Positions 45,912 through 56,252 of a stretch of DNA of 64,000 bases are shown here, piece by piece. This DNA comes from Allorhizobium pseudoryzae (GTDB lineage Bacteria > Pseudomonadota > Alphaproteobacteria > Rhizobiales > Rhizobiaceae). The translations under genes were made by a program, and so were the position numbers. Positions within the stretch are counted from its first letter, which is position 1, and every line of letters begins with the position of its first letter. The notes under the pieces were generated by a model. It was not told the DNA's origin. It did no database searches and was given only the letters and a program-made list of their open reading frames with translations. Where the stretch lies: NCBI RefSeq assembly GCF_011046245.1, contig NZ_CP049241.1:1116001-1180000 (forward strand). The letters run 5' to 3'.

Positions 45912-46935
45912 GATCAGCCGCCCCCGCACACCCCAGAAACAGACCAAGGACCAGGCTTCGGCCACAAAGCCGCGACGCACCGAGATGCGGGTGCGACCGA
46001 TGGGCCCGATCCTGCCGCCCTCCAACATCCAGGGCAATGCGCTGATGGTGGTGATCGCCATCATGTCCTTCCTCGCCTGCCTCACGCTTGGCGCCGTCAG
46101 CATGGTGCGCTCGACCGCCTCGAGCTGGGAAAGCCAGATCTCCCGCGAGATCACCATCCAGATCAAGCCGCAGGATGGGCTCGACATGGATGCAGCCCTT
46201 GCCAAGGCGCGCGATCTGGCACTCACCTTCGTCGGCACGAAGGACGGCAAGATCATGGATGATGCGGCGACCGCGCGCCTGCTCGAACCCTGGCTCGGCA
46301 CCGGTCTCGATCTCAAGGAACTGCCGGTTCCGCGTCTCGTCATCATCACCATCGACGAGGACAATCCGCCCGATTTCGCCGGCATGCGCGCCCTCCTGCG
46401 CAGCGAAGTGCCGCAGGCTTTCCTCGATGATCACCGCACCTGGGTCGATCGTCTGGTCTCCATGGCGCACACCACCGTGCTGATCGGCACCGGCGTGCTT
46501 GTGCTCGTCTTCACGGCGATGATCCTCACCGTCATCTTTGCCACCCGCGGTGCGCTTTCCGGCAACCGCCATATCGTTGAGGTTCTGCATTTTGTCGGTG
46601 CCGAGAGCGGCTTTGTCGCGACCGAATTCCAGAAACATTTCCTCAAGATCAGCCTGAAGGGGTCTGCCGCCGGCGGCGTGCTGGCCGCCCTTCTGTTTGC
46701 CACGGCGAACCTGTGGCAGAGCAACTCGCTCGCCACCCCGGAAAGCGATCAGGCCACCGCCCTCTTCGGCACCTTCACCATCGGTTTTTCCGGTTATCTC
46801 GGCATTCTCGCCACAATGATCGTGATTGCCTTGCTGACGACGCTGACCGCCCGATTCACGGTGATGCGGACCATTGACGAGATCGATCTCATCCGCTCCG
46901 ACCCCGCGCGATCCGACGGCCTGCCGTCATCATGA
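45904..46935 (+). CDS. ftsX: Cell division protein FtsX
   Basis: Membrane partner of FtsE. The 343-residue protein has a cytosolic N-terminal 45 residues (MNEISRPRTPQKQ), helix 1 near 48-70, a large periplasmic domain (about 70-190) that would contact a murein hydrolase activator, and three further helices in the C-terminal FtsX domain. The ATG at 45904 overlaps ftsE by eight bases, so the pair is translationally coupled. It is followed by ydcF and plsC on the same strand. Confidence 0.95.
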   Translation: MNEISRPRTPQKQTKDQASATKPRRTEMRVRPMGPILPPSNIQGNALMVVIAIMSFLACLTLGAVSMVRSTASSWESQISREITIQIKPQDGLDMDAALAKARDLALTFVGTKDGKIMDDAATARLLEPWLGTGLDLKELPVPRLVIITIDEDNPPDFAGMRALLRSEVPQAFLDDHRTWVDRLVSMAHTTVLIGTGVLVLVFTAMILTVIFATRGALSGNRHIVEVLHFVGAESGFVATEFQKHFLKISLKGSAAGGVLAALLFATANLWQSNSLATPESDQATALFGTFTIGFSGYLGILATMIVIALLTTLTARFTVMRTIDEIDLIRSDPARSDGLPSS

Positions 46936-46986
46936 TGACGTCTCAGCTCTGTTCTCCAGAGCGGATTGGGTATAAGGACCTCGGCC

Positions 46987-47724
46987 ATGACCCTTGGCCA
47001 GACGATGCAGACCAATGGTGCTCAGGAAGAGCCGCCGCCGCGCAGATGGAGCAGATTGTTCCGTCGCAGCGGGCCGATCCGCCGTACCCTGCGCTATGTC
47101 GGCATTCTGGTCCTGCTGCTCGGCGCCACCGCCGGCGGTGGTTTCCTCTGGTTTGCCGATGCGGTCACCTCGCTGAAGGCCCCCGATGGCGTGAAGGCCG
47201 ATGCGATCGTCGTGCTGACCGGCGGTTACCAGCGGATCGACCAGGCGCTCGGCCTGCTGCGCGACGGCGCCGGGCGGCGCCTGCTGATTTCGGGCGCCCA
47301 CCCGTCCGCCTCGCCGACCCAGATCCGCCGCACCACGCAAGGCTCCGAAGACCTCTTTAAGTGCTGCGTCGATGTCGGCTATGCGGCGATCGACACCATC
47401 GGCAATGCCAACGAGATCACCCGCTGGATCTTCGATCATCAATACCGCTCGGTTCTGGTGGTCACCTCCAACTATCACATGCCACGCAGCCTGCTGGAGC
47501 TTCGCCGGCTCGATCACGGCACCGCATTCATTCCCTATCCGGTCGTCACGTCGGATCTCACCCGTAAGGCCTGGTTCACCGAACCGGATGCTCTGCGGAC
47601 CATGCTCTCCGAATATATGAAGATGGCCGCCGCCAGTCTGCGCTGGGTGGCCGGCATGCCGCAGGGCACCGGACTTCGCTCCGAGGAAGAGATCGAGAAG
47701 GAAAGCGTAAAGGTGCGTCACTGA
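46987..47724 (+). CDS. YdcF family (DUF218) membrane protein
   Basis: A 245-residue protein with one N-terminal membrane helix (near 38-58) and a DUF218 domain: ADAIVVLTGGYQRIDQAL, LLISGAHP, then ENANEI-like GNANEITRWI and TSNYHMPRSLLEL. DUF218 proteins such as E. coli ElyC and SanA act in envelope and peptidoglycan-lipid carrier maintenance. ATG 46987 follows AAGGA by eight bases. It lies 51 bases after ftsX, an arrangement that suits an envelope role. Confidence 0.9.
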   Translation: MTLGQTMQTNGAQEEPPPRRWSRLFRRSGPIRRTLRYVGILVLLLGATAGGGFLWFADAVTSLKAPDGVKADAIVVLTGGYQRIDQALGLLRDGAGRRLLISGAHPSASPTQIRRTTQGSEDLFKCCVDVGYAAIDTIGNANEITRWIFDHQYRSVLVVTSNYHMPRSLLELRRLDHGTAFIPYPVVTSDLTRKAWFTEPDALRTMLSEYMKMAAASLRWVAGMPQGTGLRSEEEIEKESVKVRH

Positions 47725-47796
47725 CGCGCAGCGCTTCCGTCCGCGGGCGCGATGGTGTAGGGACCGCGTGCGCCCGCAAACTTCTGGATCTCCTTC

Positions 47797-48603
47797 ATGC
47801 TGATGCTGCGTTCGACCCTTTTCAACGTCGCCTTTTATGCCAACCTCATTTTGCGCATGATCGTGCTGACCCCGGTCTATTTCCTGCTTCCACGCAAGAA
47901 GGCGTTCCGCGTTCCCAAGGACTGGGCACGCTCGAACCACTGGCTGATGGAAAAGATTGTCGGCACCACCTTCGAGATCGAGGGCCTTGAAAACATCCCG
48001 AAGACCGGCTGCATCTTTGCGCCCAAGCATCAGTCGTTCTGGGATACCTATGCGCTGCTGCCGTGGATGGACGATCCGGTCTACATCCTGAAGCGCGAAC
48101 TGACCTGGATTCCGCTGTTCGGCTGGTACGTGAAGAAGCAACGGATGATCCCGGTGGACCGTGGTGCCCGCGGCAAGGTGATGCTGGAGGTGATGCGCCG
48201 CACGAAGATCGAGATGGAGGCGGGGCGCCAGCTGATTATTTATCCGGAAGGCACACGCCGCCCGCCGGGCGCCGAGCCCGCCTATCGCTATGGCATCGCC
48301 CGCATCTACCGCGACATGGGCGTCCCGGTCGTCCCGATTGCTCTGCATCCCGGCCTCTTCTGGCCGCGCCGCAGCACCATGCGATACCCGGGACATTTCA
48401 AGGTGCGCATCCTGCCGCCGATCGCGCCGGGCATGGATCCGGATGCCTTCTTCGCCCATCTCGTCGAGACGCTGGAAAAGGCAAGCGACGATCTGCTCTT
48501 GGAAAATGTTGCTGCCAATCCCGACCTGCCGCTGCCGCCGACCGCCGCGAAGCGGGTGGCGGAACTGAAGGCGGAGCGTGAAAAAACTCAGGCGCCCGCC
48601 TGA
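47797..48603 (+). CDS. plsC: 1-acyl-sn-glycerol-3-phosphate acyltransferase
   Basis: Adds the second acyl chain to lysophosphatidic acid, giving phosphatidic acid. The 268-residue protein has an N-terminal membrane segment (about 8-31), the catalytic HxxxxD motif in KHQSFWDT near residue 77 and the EGTR motif in YPEGTRRPPG near 150. The family position of PVDRG is also present. No strong ribosome-binding site precedes ATG 47797; ATG 47803 is possible. The 3' end overlaps the convergent chaC gene by 16 bases. Confidence 0.94.
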   Translation: MLMLRSTLFNVAFYANLILRMIVLTPVYFLLPRKKAFRVPKDWARSNHWLMEKIVGTTFEIEGLENIPKTGCIFAPKHQSFWDTYALLPWMDDPVYILKRELTWIPLFGWYVKKQRMIPVDRGARGKVMLEVMRRTKIEMEAGRQLIIYPEGTRRPPGAEPAYRYGIARIYRDMGVPVVPIALHPGLFWPRRSTMRYPGHFKVRILPPIAPGMDPDAFFAHLVETLEKASDDLLLENVAANPDLPLPPTAAKRVAELKAEREKTQAPA

Positions 48604-49127
48604 CCCTGGAGGGAGGCCACCGTCTGCGCCACGCCTTCCAGCCAGGCATCGCGAATGCCCATCTCGTGCATGTGCGCAACCGTATTGGCCACATAGGCAT
48701 GGTTGGGCCCGGACTTCCCCACGGAGGCATGCACGATGCGGGCTGCCTCCTCCACATCGAGCGCGCCGGCATATTGCGGATGCGCCCGGTCCACCACATA
48801 GCCCAAGGCCTTCACCTGACGGCCGTCTTCCAGCGCTACCGGCAGATGCCGCTCCAGATAGACATGGGTGACAAGTTCCCGCTGGCGCAGATAGTCGAGC
48901 ACCGCCTCGCGATCCGGAGGCGGCACGCGGAAGGCGACCCCGCGGCAGGAGCCGCCCCGGTCGAGCCCCAGCACGAGGCCGGGCCGATCCGGCGTTCCCC
49001 GATGAACGAAGGAGCGCACGCAGAGCGCCCGCCGATAGCCGAATGCCCGTGCCTGCATTCTCGCATCAAAGGCAAAACCCGGATTCCACATCAGGGAGCC
49101 GTAGCCAAACACCCAAAATTCGTCCAT
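48588..49127 (-). CDS. Gamma-glutamylcyclotransferase (ChaC type)
   Basis: ChaC-like enzymes cleave gamma-glutamyl bonds, mainly of glutathione, releasing 5-oxoproline. The 179-residue protein begins MDEFWVFGYGSLMWNPGF, containing the YGSL substrate loop. A catalytic Glu candidate lies in YLERHLPV. ATG 49127 is used in preference to a longer in-frame start. It is divergent from the DUF2125 gene, with 50 bases between the starts. Confidence 0.93.
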   Translation of the reverse strand: MDEFWVFGYGSLMWNPGFAFDARMQARAFGYRRALCVRSFVHRGTPDRPGLVLGLDRGGSCRGVAFRVPPPDREAVLDYLRQRELVTHVYLERHLPVALEDGRQVKALGYVVDRAHPQYAGALDVEEAARIVHASVGKSGPNHAYVANTVAHMHEMGIRDAWLEGVAQTVASLQGQAGA

Positions 49128-49177
49128 ATCCCACGCCACACCGCATGCAATTCGAACGGGCACCATTGGAGAAGATC

Positions 49178-50182
49178 ATGGCAGCGTCAAGCCGAAGCGG
49201 CATCAGCGGCAAGATTTGGGGCCTCGCGGCGGGGATCATCCTCGTCATCGCGGTCTATACAGCGGGCTGGTTCTATGCCGCATCGCTGCTGAAGGAAAAG
49301 ACCCTCGCAATCCTCGGCGAACAGCAGCGCAACGGCGTGACCGCCGAATGCAGCGATGCCGACTACCGCGGCTTCCCCTTCCGGATCGGCCTGTTCTGCT
49401 CGAAGGTCGCGATCGACGACCGCGACAACGGTGTCGCCGTGACCTTCGGCGCGCTCCGCTCCGCCGCCCAGATCTACCAGCCGCGCCATATCGTCTGGGA
49501 ACTGGATGGCCCGGCGGAAACCCGCACCAGCCACGGCTTCACCGCTTCCTCGCAATGGCAGAACCTGCAGTCGAGCCTGATCACCACTCTGGGCGGCGTC
49601 GAACGCAGTTCCACCGTCATCAAGGGGCTGCAGACCAACATCGTCTCGACCCAGACGCAGCAGACCATCAATCTGGCGGTGGCCGATACCGAAGCGCATC
49701 TGAGGCAGAACGGCGCGGATCTCGATGCTGCCATCACGCTGAAGGATATGGTTCTGACCTCTGCCGGCCTGCCGCAGACGCTGCCGAAGTTCACGGCGGT
49801 GGCCGATGTGACGCTGTCCGGCAAGGCGGCTATGCTCGCTGGGCAGGACGGCGGCAAAGGCCTCTATGGAACACAAGGCGAGATGCGCCAGGTGGGCATC
49901 GATCTCGGCAATGGCCAGCTTCTCTCCGTCAGTGGCCCCTTCTCGATCGACGACGAGGGCCGCATTTCTGGCAAGCTGAAGCTGCGCGTGGACAAGATCG
50001 CAGCCTGGCGGGATCAGTTGAAGGCAAACCTGCCGCAGGCTGCTCCCACCATCGACACGGCCTCCAAGATGCTCTCGGCCCTGACCGGCGGCGGCGACAG
50101 CGCCAGTCTCGACCTGACGCTGAACCGCGGCAAGGTGCTGGTCGGCGGCTTCATCGCGATCGGCGAGATCCCGCCGATCTGA
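49178..50182 (+). CDS. DUF2125 domain protein
   Basis: A 334-residue alphaproteobacterial protein of unknown function. A membrane helix at about 13-36 (GLAAGIILVIAVYTAGW) is followed by a beta-rich exported domain with the DUF2125 pattern AECSDADYRGFPFRIGLFCSK in outline and a C-terminal LTLNRGKVLVGGFI. The fold of repeated beta strands suggests a lipid-facing or AsmA-like role, which is inference. ATG 49178 has TTGGAG upstream. Its stop codon abuts that of the convergent tyrC. Confidence 0.9.
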   Translation: MAASSRSGISGKIWGLAAGIILVIAVYTAGWFYAASLLKEKTLAILGEQQRNGVTAECSDADYRGFPFRIGLFCSKVAIDDRDNGVAVTFGALRSAAQIYQPRHIVWELDGPAETRTSHGFTASSQWQNLQSSLITTLGGVERSSTVIKGLQTNIVSTQTQQTINLAVADTEAHLRQNGADLDAAITLKDMVLTSAGLPQTLPKFTAVADVTLSGKAAMLAGQDGGKGLYGTQGEMRQVGIDLGNGQLLSVSGPFSIDDEGRISGKLKLRVDKIAAWRDQLKANLPQAAPTIDTASKMLSALTGGGDSASLDLTLNRGKVLVGGFIAIGEIPPI

Positions 50183-51112
50183 TCAGGGTTTCGGGTCCAG
50201 CGCGTGGCGGCCGAAGTCGGGTGCGTCCACGTCCTGGCCCGCCTGGACGATCGAGCGGCGAATGGTGCGGGTGCGCGAGAAGAGTTCGAACAGCTTGTCG
50301 CCCTCGCCCCAACGGATCGCCCGTTGCAGATAGGCGAGATCTTCCGAAAAGCGCGCCAGCATTTCGAGGATCGCGTCCTTGTTGTGCAGGCACACATCCC
50401 GCCACATGGTGGGGTCGGAGGCTGCAAGACGCGTGAAATCGCGGAAACCGGAGGCGGAATATTTGATGACTTCCGATTCCGTCACCGTCTCCAGGTCATC
50501 GGCCGTGCCGACGATATTGTAGGCGATGATGTGCGGCAGGTGGGAGACGATCGCCAGCACCTTGTCGTGGTGCTGCGGGTCCATCTCGTCCACGCGCGAG
50601 CCGAGCGCGATCCAGAAATCCTTGAGCTTGTCGAGGGCGGCCGCATCCGTCTCCGGCAGCGGCGTGAAAATGCACCAGCGGCCCTTGAACAGGCCGGCAA
50701 AGCCCGCATCCGGGCCGGATTTTTCCGTGCCCGCCAGCGGATGGCCGGGGATGAAGTGCACACCCTCCGGCACATGCGGCGCCATCTGCGCGATCACCGA
50801 CGCCTTGGTCGACCCGACATCGGTGAGGATCGCGCCGGGCTTCAGGTTCGGCGCGATCTGCTCCGCTACCATGCCGGACGAACCGACCGGCACCGAAACG
50901 ACGATGAGATCCGCCCCCTTCACCGCCTCGGCGGCAGATGTCTCGTACCGGTCGCCGAGCGACAGTTCCTCGGCCCGCTTCAGGGTCGCCTCGCTGCGGG
51001 TCGAAATCACCAGCTCGCGGGCAAGGCCAAGCGCCTTGATGTCGCGCGCGATGGACGATCCGATCAGGCCGATGCCGATCAGCGTGATGCGGTCGAACAG
51101 AAAATCCGTCAT
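50183..51112 (-). CDS. tyrC: Prephenate/arogenate (cyclohexadienyl) dehydrogenase
   Basis: NAD(P)-dependent oxidative decarboxylation of prephenate or arogenate in tyrosine synthesis. The 309-residue protein has the Rossmann loop [12 protein letters not shown] at about 10-21, an STRSE ribose region, DVGSTKASV and the catalytic His segment [17 protein letters not shown] 51112 overlaps the hisC stop codon as ATGA. The pair hisC-tyrC is the usual rhizobial arrangement for aromatic amino-acid synthesis. Confidence 0.94.
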   Translation of the reverse strand: MTDFLFDRITLIGIGLIGSSIARDIKALGLARELVISTRSEATLKRAEELSLGDRYETSAAEAVKGADLIVVSVPVGSSGMVAEQIAPNLKPGAILTDVGSTKASVIAQMAPHVPEGVHFIPGHPLAGTEKSGPDAGFAGLFKGRWCIFTPLPETDAAALDKLKDFWIALGSRVDEMDPQHHDKVLAIVSHLPHIIAYNIVGTADDLETVTESEVIKYSASGFRDFTRLAASDPTMWRDVCLHNKDAILEMLARFSEDLAYLQRAIRWGEGDKLFELFSRTRTIRRSIVQAGQDVDAPDFGRHALDPKP

Positions 51113-52215
51113 GCCTTGCCCATAAACTCGCCGAGAGCATCGATGACGCCGCGATTGGCCTCTTCCGGGCCAACCGTCATGCGCAGCGCGTTCGGGAAAC
51201 CATAGCCCTTCACCGCCCGCAGGATATAGCCGCGGCTGGTCAGGAACTCATCCGCATCCGGCGCCCGCTTGCCATCGACATCCGGGAAGTGGATCAGAAG
51301 GAAGTTGGTGACGGACGGCGTGACCTTGAGGCCGAGCGTCGTAAAGGCATGCGTCAGCTTGTCGAGCCAGAGAGCGTTGTAGTCAATCGCCGTGCCGATG
51401 AAGGCCTGGTCGCGGATCGCAGCAGAACCGGCGGCAATCGCCGGTGCATTCAGGTTGAACGGACCACGCACGCGGTTCAGCGCGTCGAGGATATCGGCCG
51501 GGCCATACATCCAGCCGATGCGCAGGGCCGCGAGACCATAGACCTTGGAGAAGGTGCGCGTCATCACGACGTTCTGCGCGGAGGAGACCAGTTCGATGCC
51601 GGACTCGTAATCGTTCTCGCGCACATATTCCGCATAGGCCGCGTCGAGCACCAGGATGACGTTCTTCGGCAGGCCGGCATGCAGGCGGCGCACTTCGGCG
51701 GCCGGCACATAGGTGCCCGTCGGATTGCCCGGATTGGCGATGAAGACCATTTTCGTCTTCGGCGTCACGGCGGCCAGGATCGCATCGACATTCACCCGGC
51801 ACTCGGTTTCCTTCACCGTCACCGGGGTCGCACCGGCGCCCATGATCTGGATCTTGTAGACGAGGAAACCGTGCTCGGTGATGATCGCCTCATCGCCGGC
51901 GCCGAGATAGACATGGCATAGCAGGCCGAGCAGTTCGTCAGAGCCGTTGCCGCAGAGAATGTTGGCCGCATTCAGCCGGTGGGTTTCGGCGATCGCTGCG
52001 CGCAGTTCGTTCGCCTGGCCGTCCGGATAGAGTTCGAGGTGGCCGGCCGACTGGCGGAAGGCATCGAGTGCCTTGGGGCTCGCCCCAAGCGGCGTCTCGT
52101 TGGAGGAGAGCTTGAAGACGCGCGCGACACCCGGCGCATGTTCCTTGCCCGGCACGTAAGCGGCAATATCCAGGATACCGGGGCGGGGAACGGGCTTCAG
52201 CTGTGCATTGTCCAT
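51109..52215 (-). CDS. hisC: Histidinol-phosphate / aromatic aminotransferase
   Basis: PLP-dependent class I/II aminotransferase, 368 residues. In rhizobia this copy lies with tyrC and can serve histidine or tyrosine/phenylalanine synthesis. Motifs: [10 protein letters not shown] near the N-terminus, [26 protein letters not shown] and the PLP lysine in [17 protein letters not shown] near residue 220. ATG 52215 is used. It is coupled to tyrC by a 4-base overlap. Which substrate dominates cannot be read from sequence. Confidence 0.94.
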   Translation of the reverse strand: MDNAQLKPVPRPGILDIAAYVPGKEHAPGVARVFKLSSNETPLGASPKALDAFRQSAGHLELYPDGQANELRAAIAETHRLNAANILCGNGSDELLGLLCHVYLGAGDEAIITEHGFLVYKIQIMGAGATPVTVKETECRVNVDAILAAVTPKTKMVFIANPGNPTGTYVPAAEVRRLHAGLPKNVILVLDAAYAEYVRENDYESGIELVSSAQNVVMTRTFSKVYGLAALRIGWMYGPADILDALNRVRGPFNLNAPAIAAGSAAIRDQAFIGTAIDYNALWLDKLTHAFTTLGLKVTPSVTNFLLIHFPDVDGKRAPDADEFLTSRGYILRAVKGYGFPNALRMTVGPEEANRGVIDALGEFMGKA

Positions 52216-52250
52216 GGGGCCAAGACCTTCAAAAAAGATGATCCTTCGCC

Positions 52251-53033
52251 TTAATCCCGCACACCGCTTTTGTCGAGCAGGAAGAGGGGATCGGCTTTCG
52301 TTCTCGTGGTCGGCACCCCTTGCGCGCCGAGCACCGGCACGAAGACGCGGCGCGAGGCCCGCGCAGCGACCGGAAGCCCCTGATAGAGCCGCTTCTGCGC
52401 CTCCAGCACCAGCACCCCGGAAAACGCGGGCCAGAGGCGTCGCCCGATCCGTTCAAACCCGTGGCGCAGTTTCAGCATGGCCCTCAGCTTGGACGGCGGG
52501 AAGAACAGGGCTTCCGCGCTGGCGGCGGGGGTAAAATTGGTTTCCCGCAACAGATTGGTCAGCTGCCGGCGCGAATAGGGCCGCCCGGAGCCGAACGGCG
52601 TGTGCTCCATGCGGGCCCAGACGCCACGCCGGTTCGGCACGACGATGATCAGCCGCCCGCCCGGCGCCAGCACGCGCCACAGCTCCTTCAGCGACTCACG
52701 CGGGTTTTCGGTGAATTCCAGCGAATGCACCATCAGCACGCGATCGATCGAACTGTCCGGCAGCGGCAGTTCCTCCTCGAAGACCAGCGCCGTCGATGAC
52801 AGTTCCCCCACTGGCCAGTTCACCGCCCCCTGCCCCGCCGGCATGAAGGCGAAGGTGCGCTCGGTGTCGGCGCGAAAGCGGTCGAGATAGGGAATGGCAT
52901 AACCGAGCCCCACCAGCCGTTCCTCCGGCAGGCGCGTCCAGAGAGACGACAAGGCCATGGCGATCGATTGTTCGGCGAAGTGGCCGAGCGGCGAGTGATA
53001 GAATTCGCGGAGATCGACGATATCGGCGTGCAT
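52251..53033 (-). CDS. SAM-dependent methyltransferase
   Basis: A 260-residue class I methyltransferase of the Methyltransf_11 type. The N-terminus ([21 protein letters not shown]) is characteristic of an alphaproteobacterial group next to glo[20 protein letters not shown] is motif II/III and [17 protein letters not shown] the post-motif strand; the GxGxG loop is replaced by [10 protein letters not shown]. Substrate unknown. It is divergent from gloB with 87 bases between starts and precedes hisC by 35 bases, so it may head that operon. Confidence 0.88.
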   Translation of the reverse strand: MHADIVDLREFYHSPLGHFAEQSIAMALSSLWTRLPEERLVGLGYAIPYLDRFRADTERTFAFMPAGQGAVNWPVGELSSTALVFEEELPLPDSSIDRVLMVHSLEFTENPRESLKELWRVLAPGGRLIIVVPNRRGVWARMEHTPFGSGRPYSRRQLTNLLRETNFTPAASAEALFFPPSKLRAMLKLRHGFERIGRRLWPAFSGVLVLEAQKRLYQGLPVAARASRRVFVPVLGAQGVPTTRTKADPLFLLDKSGVRD

Positions 53034-53120
53034 GGCGCGAACCTATCAAAGGGTGGTTGGACTTCAAGTCCGGGACCTCTACATTGTGGTGACTGACCGC
53101 AAGCACAATGGATTATTGCC

Positions 53121-53894
53121 ATGAAAACCCTGGCCATCGACGTTTTCCCCTGTCGCAGCGACAATTTCGGCGTCCTGCTGCACGACCCGGACAGCGGCCT
53201 CACCGCCTCGATCGACGCTCCGGAAGAGGCTCCGATCGTTGCTGCAGCAGAGGCACGCGGCTGGAGGATCACCCACATTTTCACGACGCATCATCACACC
53301 GACCACGTGGACGCCAACCTGGCGCTGAAGGAGCGCTACGGCTGCGAGATCATCGGCCCGGTCAACGAGGCCGTGGCGATCCCCGGCCTTGACCGCACCG
53401 TGGCAGACGGCGACGAATTCCTCTTCGGCGAGCATCCGGTGCGGGTTTACGAAACGCCCGGCCACACGGCAGGCCATGTCTGCTACAGCTTTCCGGAAGA
53501 CAAGCTGCTGTTTGCCGCCGATACGCTGTTTGCGCTCGGTTGCGGCCGGCTGTTCGAGCGGCCCGCCGCCGACATGTGGCACTCGCTGCAGAAGCTCTGC
53601 GTGCTGCCGGACGAAACGGCGATCTATTTCGGCCACGAATACACGCTGTCGAATGCCCGCTTCGCGATCACCATCGATCCGGACAACGAGGTGCTGCAGC
53701 GCCGCCTGCGCCAGATCGAGGAATTGCGGGCCGAGGGCAAATTCACCATCCCGACCATGATGGGGCTGGAGAAGGAAACCAATCCCTTCCTGCGCGTGGC
53801 CGATCCGGCCATCCGCCGCAACCTGCTGCTGGAAGGCGCCAGCAACGAAGAGGTGTTTGCCGAAATCCGCAAGCGCAAGGACAATTTCAAGTGA
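53121..53894 (+). CDS. gloB: Hydroxyacylglutathione hydrolase (glyoxalase II)
   Basis: Metallo-beta-lactamase-fold enzyme hydrolysing S-lactoylglutathione to lactate and glutathione in methylglyoxal detoxification. The 257-residue protein has metal ligands in THHHTDH at 56-62, a TPGHTAGHV loop near 112, [14 protein letters not shown] and [11 protein letters not shown]. The C-terminal domain includes ...KETNPFLR, the glutathione-binding region. ATG 53121. Its stop codon overlaps the start of the cupin gene. Confidence 0.95.
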   Translation: MKTLAIDVFPCRSDNFGVLLHDPDSGLTASIDAPEEAPIVAAAEARGWRITHIFTTHHHTDHVDANLALKERYGCEIIGPVNEAVAIPGLDRTVADGDEFLFGEHPVRVYETPGHTAGHVCYSFPEDKLLFAADTLFALGCGRLFERPAADMWHSLQKLCVLPDETAIYFGHEYTLSNARFAITIDPDNEVLQRRLRQIEELRAEGKFTIPTMMGLEKETNPFLRVADPAIRRNLLLEGASNEEVFAEIRKRKDNFK

Positions 53895-54313
53895 CCGCCG
53901 ACGAGATCATCACCACGCTTGCCATGCAGCCGCACCCGGAAGGCGGCTGGTACACGGAAACCTTTCGCGATGAAAACGGCGGAACGCGCGGCCATTCCAC
54001 GGCGATCTACTACCTGCTGAAGGCCGGCGAGCGCTCACACTGGCATCGCGTGAAAGATGCTGCGGAGGTCTGGCATTTCTATGCGGGCGGGCCCCTGAAG
54101 CTGCGGCTTGCCAAGGACGGCGAGACGGCACGCGAGGAAATTCTCGGCCTCGATCTGGCCAAGGGCGAACGGCCGCAGGTCGTGGTGGTGGCGGATGAAT
54201 GGCAGTCAGCCGAGCCGCTCGGCACCTTTACCCTGGTCGGCTGCACCGTGGCGCCCGGTTTCGACTTCGAAAAGTTCGAGATGGCCCCGCCCGGCTGGGA
54301 ACCGGGCACCTGA
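53891..54313 (+). CDS. Cupin family (DUF985) protein
   Basis: A 140-residue single-domain cupin. The conserved DUF985 pattern is present: [47 protein letters not shown] in outline, and [14 protein letters not shown] near the end, with His pairs that could bind metal. GTG 53891 overlaps the gloB stop codon as GTGA, so it is coupled to gloB. Function is unknown; a sugar- or thiol-adduct epimerase role is possible but speculative. Confidence 0.92.
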   Translation: MTADEIITTLAMQPHPEGGWYTETFRDENGGTRGHSTAIYYLLKAGERSHWHRVKDAAEVWHFYAGGPLKLRLAKDGETAREEILGLDLAKGERPQVVVVADEWQSAEPLGTFTLVGCTVAPGFDFEKFEMAPPGWEPGT

Positions 54314-54314
54314 A

Positions 54315-55205
54315 TTATTCCGCCGGCGCGGGTTCCCTCTTGCGCCGGCCGAAGATCATGTCCCTGGCCGCCAGCACCGCGCCGCCGGTGATCAGCAGGC
54401 AGGCGAGCGCGATCCTGAAGCTCGGTTCAGCAAACCCGAAGAGGACGAGGATCAGCGTCGAGAGAAGCGGCGCCGCATAGCTCGCCGCACCAAGGATCTG
54501 GATGTCACCCGTCTTCACCCCGTAATCCCAGGCATAGAAGGCCGCCCCCACCGGCAGCAGGCCGAGACCGACGATCGCCAGCCACTCGCTGCCATGCACC
54601 GGCCAGACGGTGGTTTCCAGCGCCAGGTGGCAGAGGAGCGACAGGAGCGAGGTGGCGAGGCAGAAGCCGGTGACGACATCGGTCGAGACCGCTTCGAAGC
54701 GCCGCGTCAGCAGCGAATAGCCGGACCAGGTGAAGGCGCAGAGGAAGGCCGCGCCATAGCCGACGAGATAGGTGCCCTCGAACGAAATGCCGGCACGCGA
54801 GACGATGGCGACCGTGCCCGCCAAACCGGACAACGCGCCGGCCAGATGATACCAGCGCAGCCGCTCGCCCGGCAGAAGCGCCGAACCGACGACGATGAAC
54901 AGCGGCCAGAGATAGGCGATCAGCCCGGCCTCCACCGCCGGCGCGTTGCGCAGCGCCGTGAAATACAGAAAATGATAGCCGAACAGCCCGCCAATGCCGG
55001 TGAGCCAGACCTTGCCCGGCTGGCGCAATAGCTTCAACCGCTCCGGCCGCAGGGCGAGAAGCACGATTCCAGGAAGGCTGCCGATCGCAAAGGTGATCGC
55101 CGACAACTGGAAGGGCGGCATGGTGCCGGAGGCTGCCGTCATCAGCGCCAGCAGCGACCACATCAGGATGGCCGTAAAGCCGATCAGCGTTCCCTTGATC
55201 TTCAC
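54315..55205 (-). CDS. DMT-family exporter (EamA, YddG-like)
   Basis: A 296-residue inner-membrane protein with ten helices in two EamA repeats (about 5-135 and 145-285), typical of drug/metabolite transporters. The N-terminus MKIKGTLIGFTAILMWSLLALMT and the QLSAITFAIGSL segment resemble the aromatic amino-acid exporter YddG. Its neighbours do not identify a substrate. ATG 55205. The stop codon is one base from that of the cupin gene (convergent). Confidence 0.88.
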   Translation of the reverse strand: MKIKGTLIGFTAILMWSLLALMTAASGTMPPFQLSAITFAIGSLPGIVLLALRPERLKLLRQPGKVWLTGIGGLFGYHFLYFTALRNAPAVEAGLIAYLWPLFIVVGSALLPGERLRWYHLAGALSGLAGTVAIVSRAGISFEGTYLVGYGAAFLCAFTWSGYSLLTRRFEAVSTDVVTGFCLATSLLSLLCHLALETTVWPVHGSEWLAIVGLGLLPVGAAFYAWDYGVKTGDIQILGAASYAAPLLSTLILVLFGFAEPSFRIALACLLITGGAVLAARDMIFGRRKREPAPAE

Positions 55206-55240
55206 ACTCGCCCCCTTCGGGGCAGCCGTGCGCGCCCCTC

Positions 55241-56017
55241 TTACCCGCCGTATTTCACCGCCGTCACATAGACGTCCCCGACCTTGGTCGGAATGCGGGC
55301 ATAGACCGGAGCATATACATTGACGCCGTCTGCCTTGGCAAACCAGACTTCCATGCGCGCCTGTTTGAGGAACTCGATATCGCTGCGGCCCTTGCGATAG
55401 CCCGATTTCGGCATGTAGCGGACTTCGCAGATGGTCACGTCACCCTTGTAGCCATCGGTGGAGATGGTCTTCTTGCCCTTCGGTGTCAGGACCAGATCCA
55501 TGCGGGATTCGCCGTCGTAGATCGGCAGGCGGCTCGGGCAGATCTGCGCACCCTCCGGAAACACCATGCCGGAAAGTGGATCGAGCACCGATTGCAGATC
55601 GCCATCCGACACCGGCACCCAGGTCGGCGGGCGCGAGCCGGGCTCCGGCTTGATGGTCGAGGAGACCACATCGCCGTTCCGGTAGGCGATGTCGTAGACC
55701 CGCGTTTTCTTGCCCTGCGTATAAACCAGCGAATAGGCGTCCGCCTGCAGCCGCCGGCCACGGATCGTGCCCTTGACGCTGGTATCGGCGGAAATCCGCG
55801 TGAAGAGGTTGACGAGGCCGGACGAACGGAAAGCTCCTGAGATCGTGTAGGAGCGCCCGTCGAACTCGCTGGCAAACGAGGCCCTGGCGATCGGCAAAAG
55901 GCCGAGCGACACGTTGTATTCGCTGACATGGCGGGTGCCGGCCGTTACCGCCGGCGTGGCGGACAGGCCGGTCGCGGCCACCGCGAGAAGAACAAGGGAG
56001 CGGCTCCGCTGGAGCAT
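55241..56017 (-). CDS. DUF3108 periplasmic protein
   Basis: A 258-residue exported protein with a signal peptide (MLQRSRSLVLLAVAATGLSA, cut near AVTAG). The mature part shows alternating beta strands with the DUF3108 pattern: YNVSLGLLPIARASF, GLVNLFTRISADTSVKG, YDIAYRNGDVVSS and a C-terminal MEVWFAKADGVNVYAPVYARI. Related proteins have an LolA/VioE-like half-barrel fold, so lipoprotein or lipid handling is possible. It is divergent from rpmB and 35 bases before the exporter gene. Confidence 0.9.
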   Translation of the reverse strand: MLQRSRSLVLLAVAATGLSATPAVTAGTRHVSEYNVSLGLLPIARASFASEFDGRSYTISGAFRSSGLVNLFTRISADTSVKGTIRGRRLQADAYSLVYTQGKKTRVYDIAYRNGDVVSSTIKPEPGSRPPTWVPVSDGDLQSVLDPLSGMVFPEGAQICPSRLPIYDGESRMDLVLTPKGKKTISTDGYKGDVTICEVRYMPKSGYRKGRSDIEFLKQARMEVWFAKADGVNVYAPVYARIPTKVGDVYVTAVKYGG

Positions 56018-56131
56018 GGGCGTTTCCTGAAAGCGGGTTGGGTGTGCTTGTTATAGATCGGCAACTATGGCAACAAAATAGCGATTGCGCCGGAGCATGC
56101 GGTGGAATTCGGCCGTCGGATGCAGGTTCGA

Positions 56132-56160
56132 CTTGACGGACGCGGCCCCACTGACTATAG
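56132..56160 (+). promoter_or_regulatory. Strong sigma-70-type promoter for rpmB
   Basis: CTTGAC (56132-56137) and CTATAG (56155-56160) are spaced by 17 bases, matching the rhizobial consensus CTTGAC-N17-CTATAT. It would give a leader of about 85 bases before rpmB. Confidence 0.82.
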
Positions 56161-56252
56161 AACCGCAACTTTCCATACAGGACCAGTTGGATCGGCTGGG
56201 CGGGCTTTGCCCGAATCCCCGTTCAATTGCAAAGAAGAACAAAGGTGTACCC

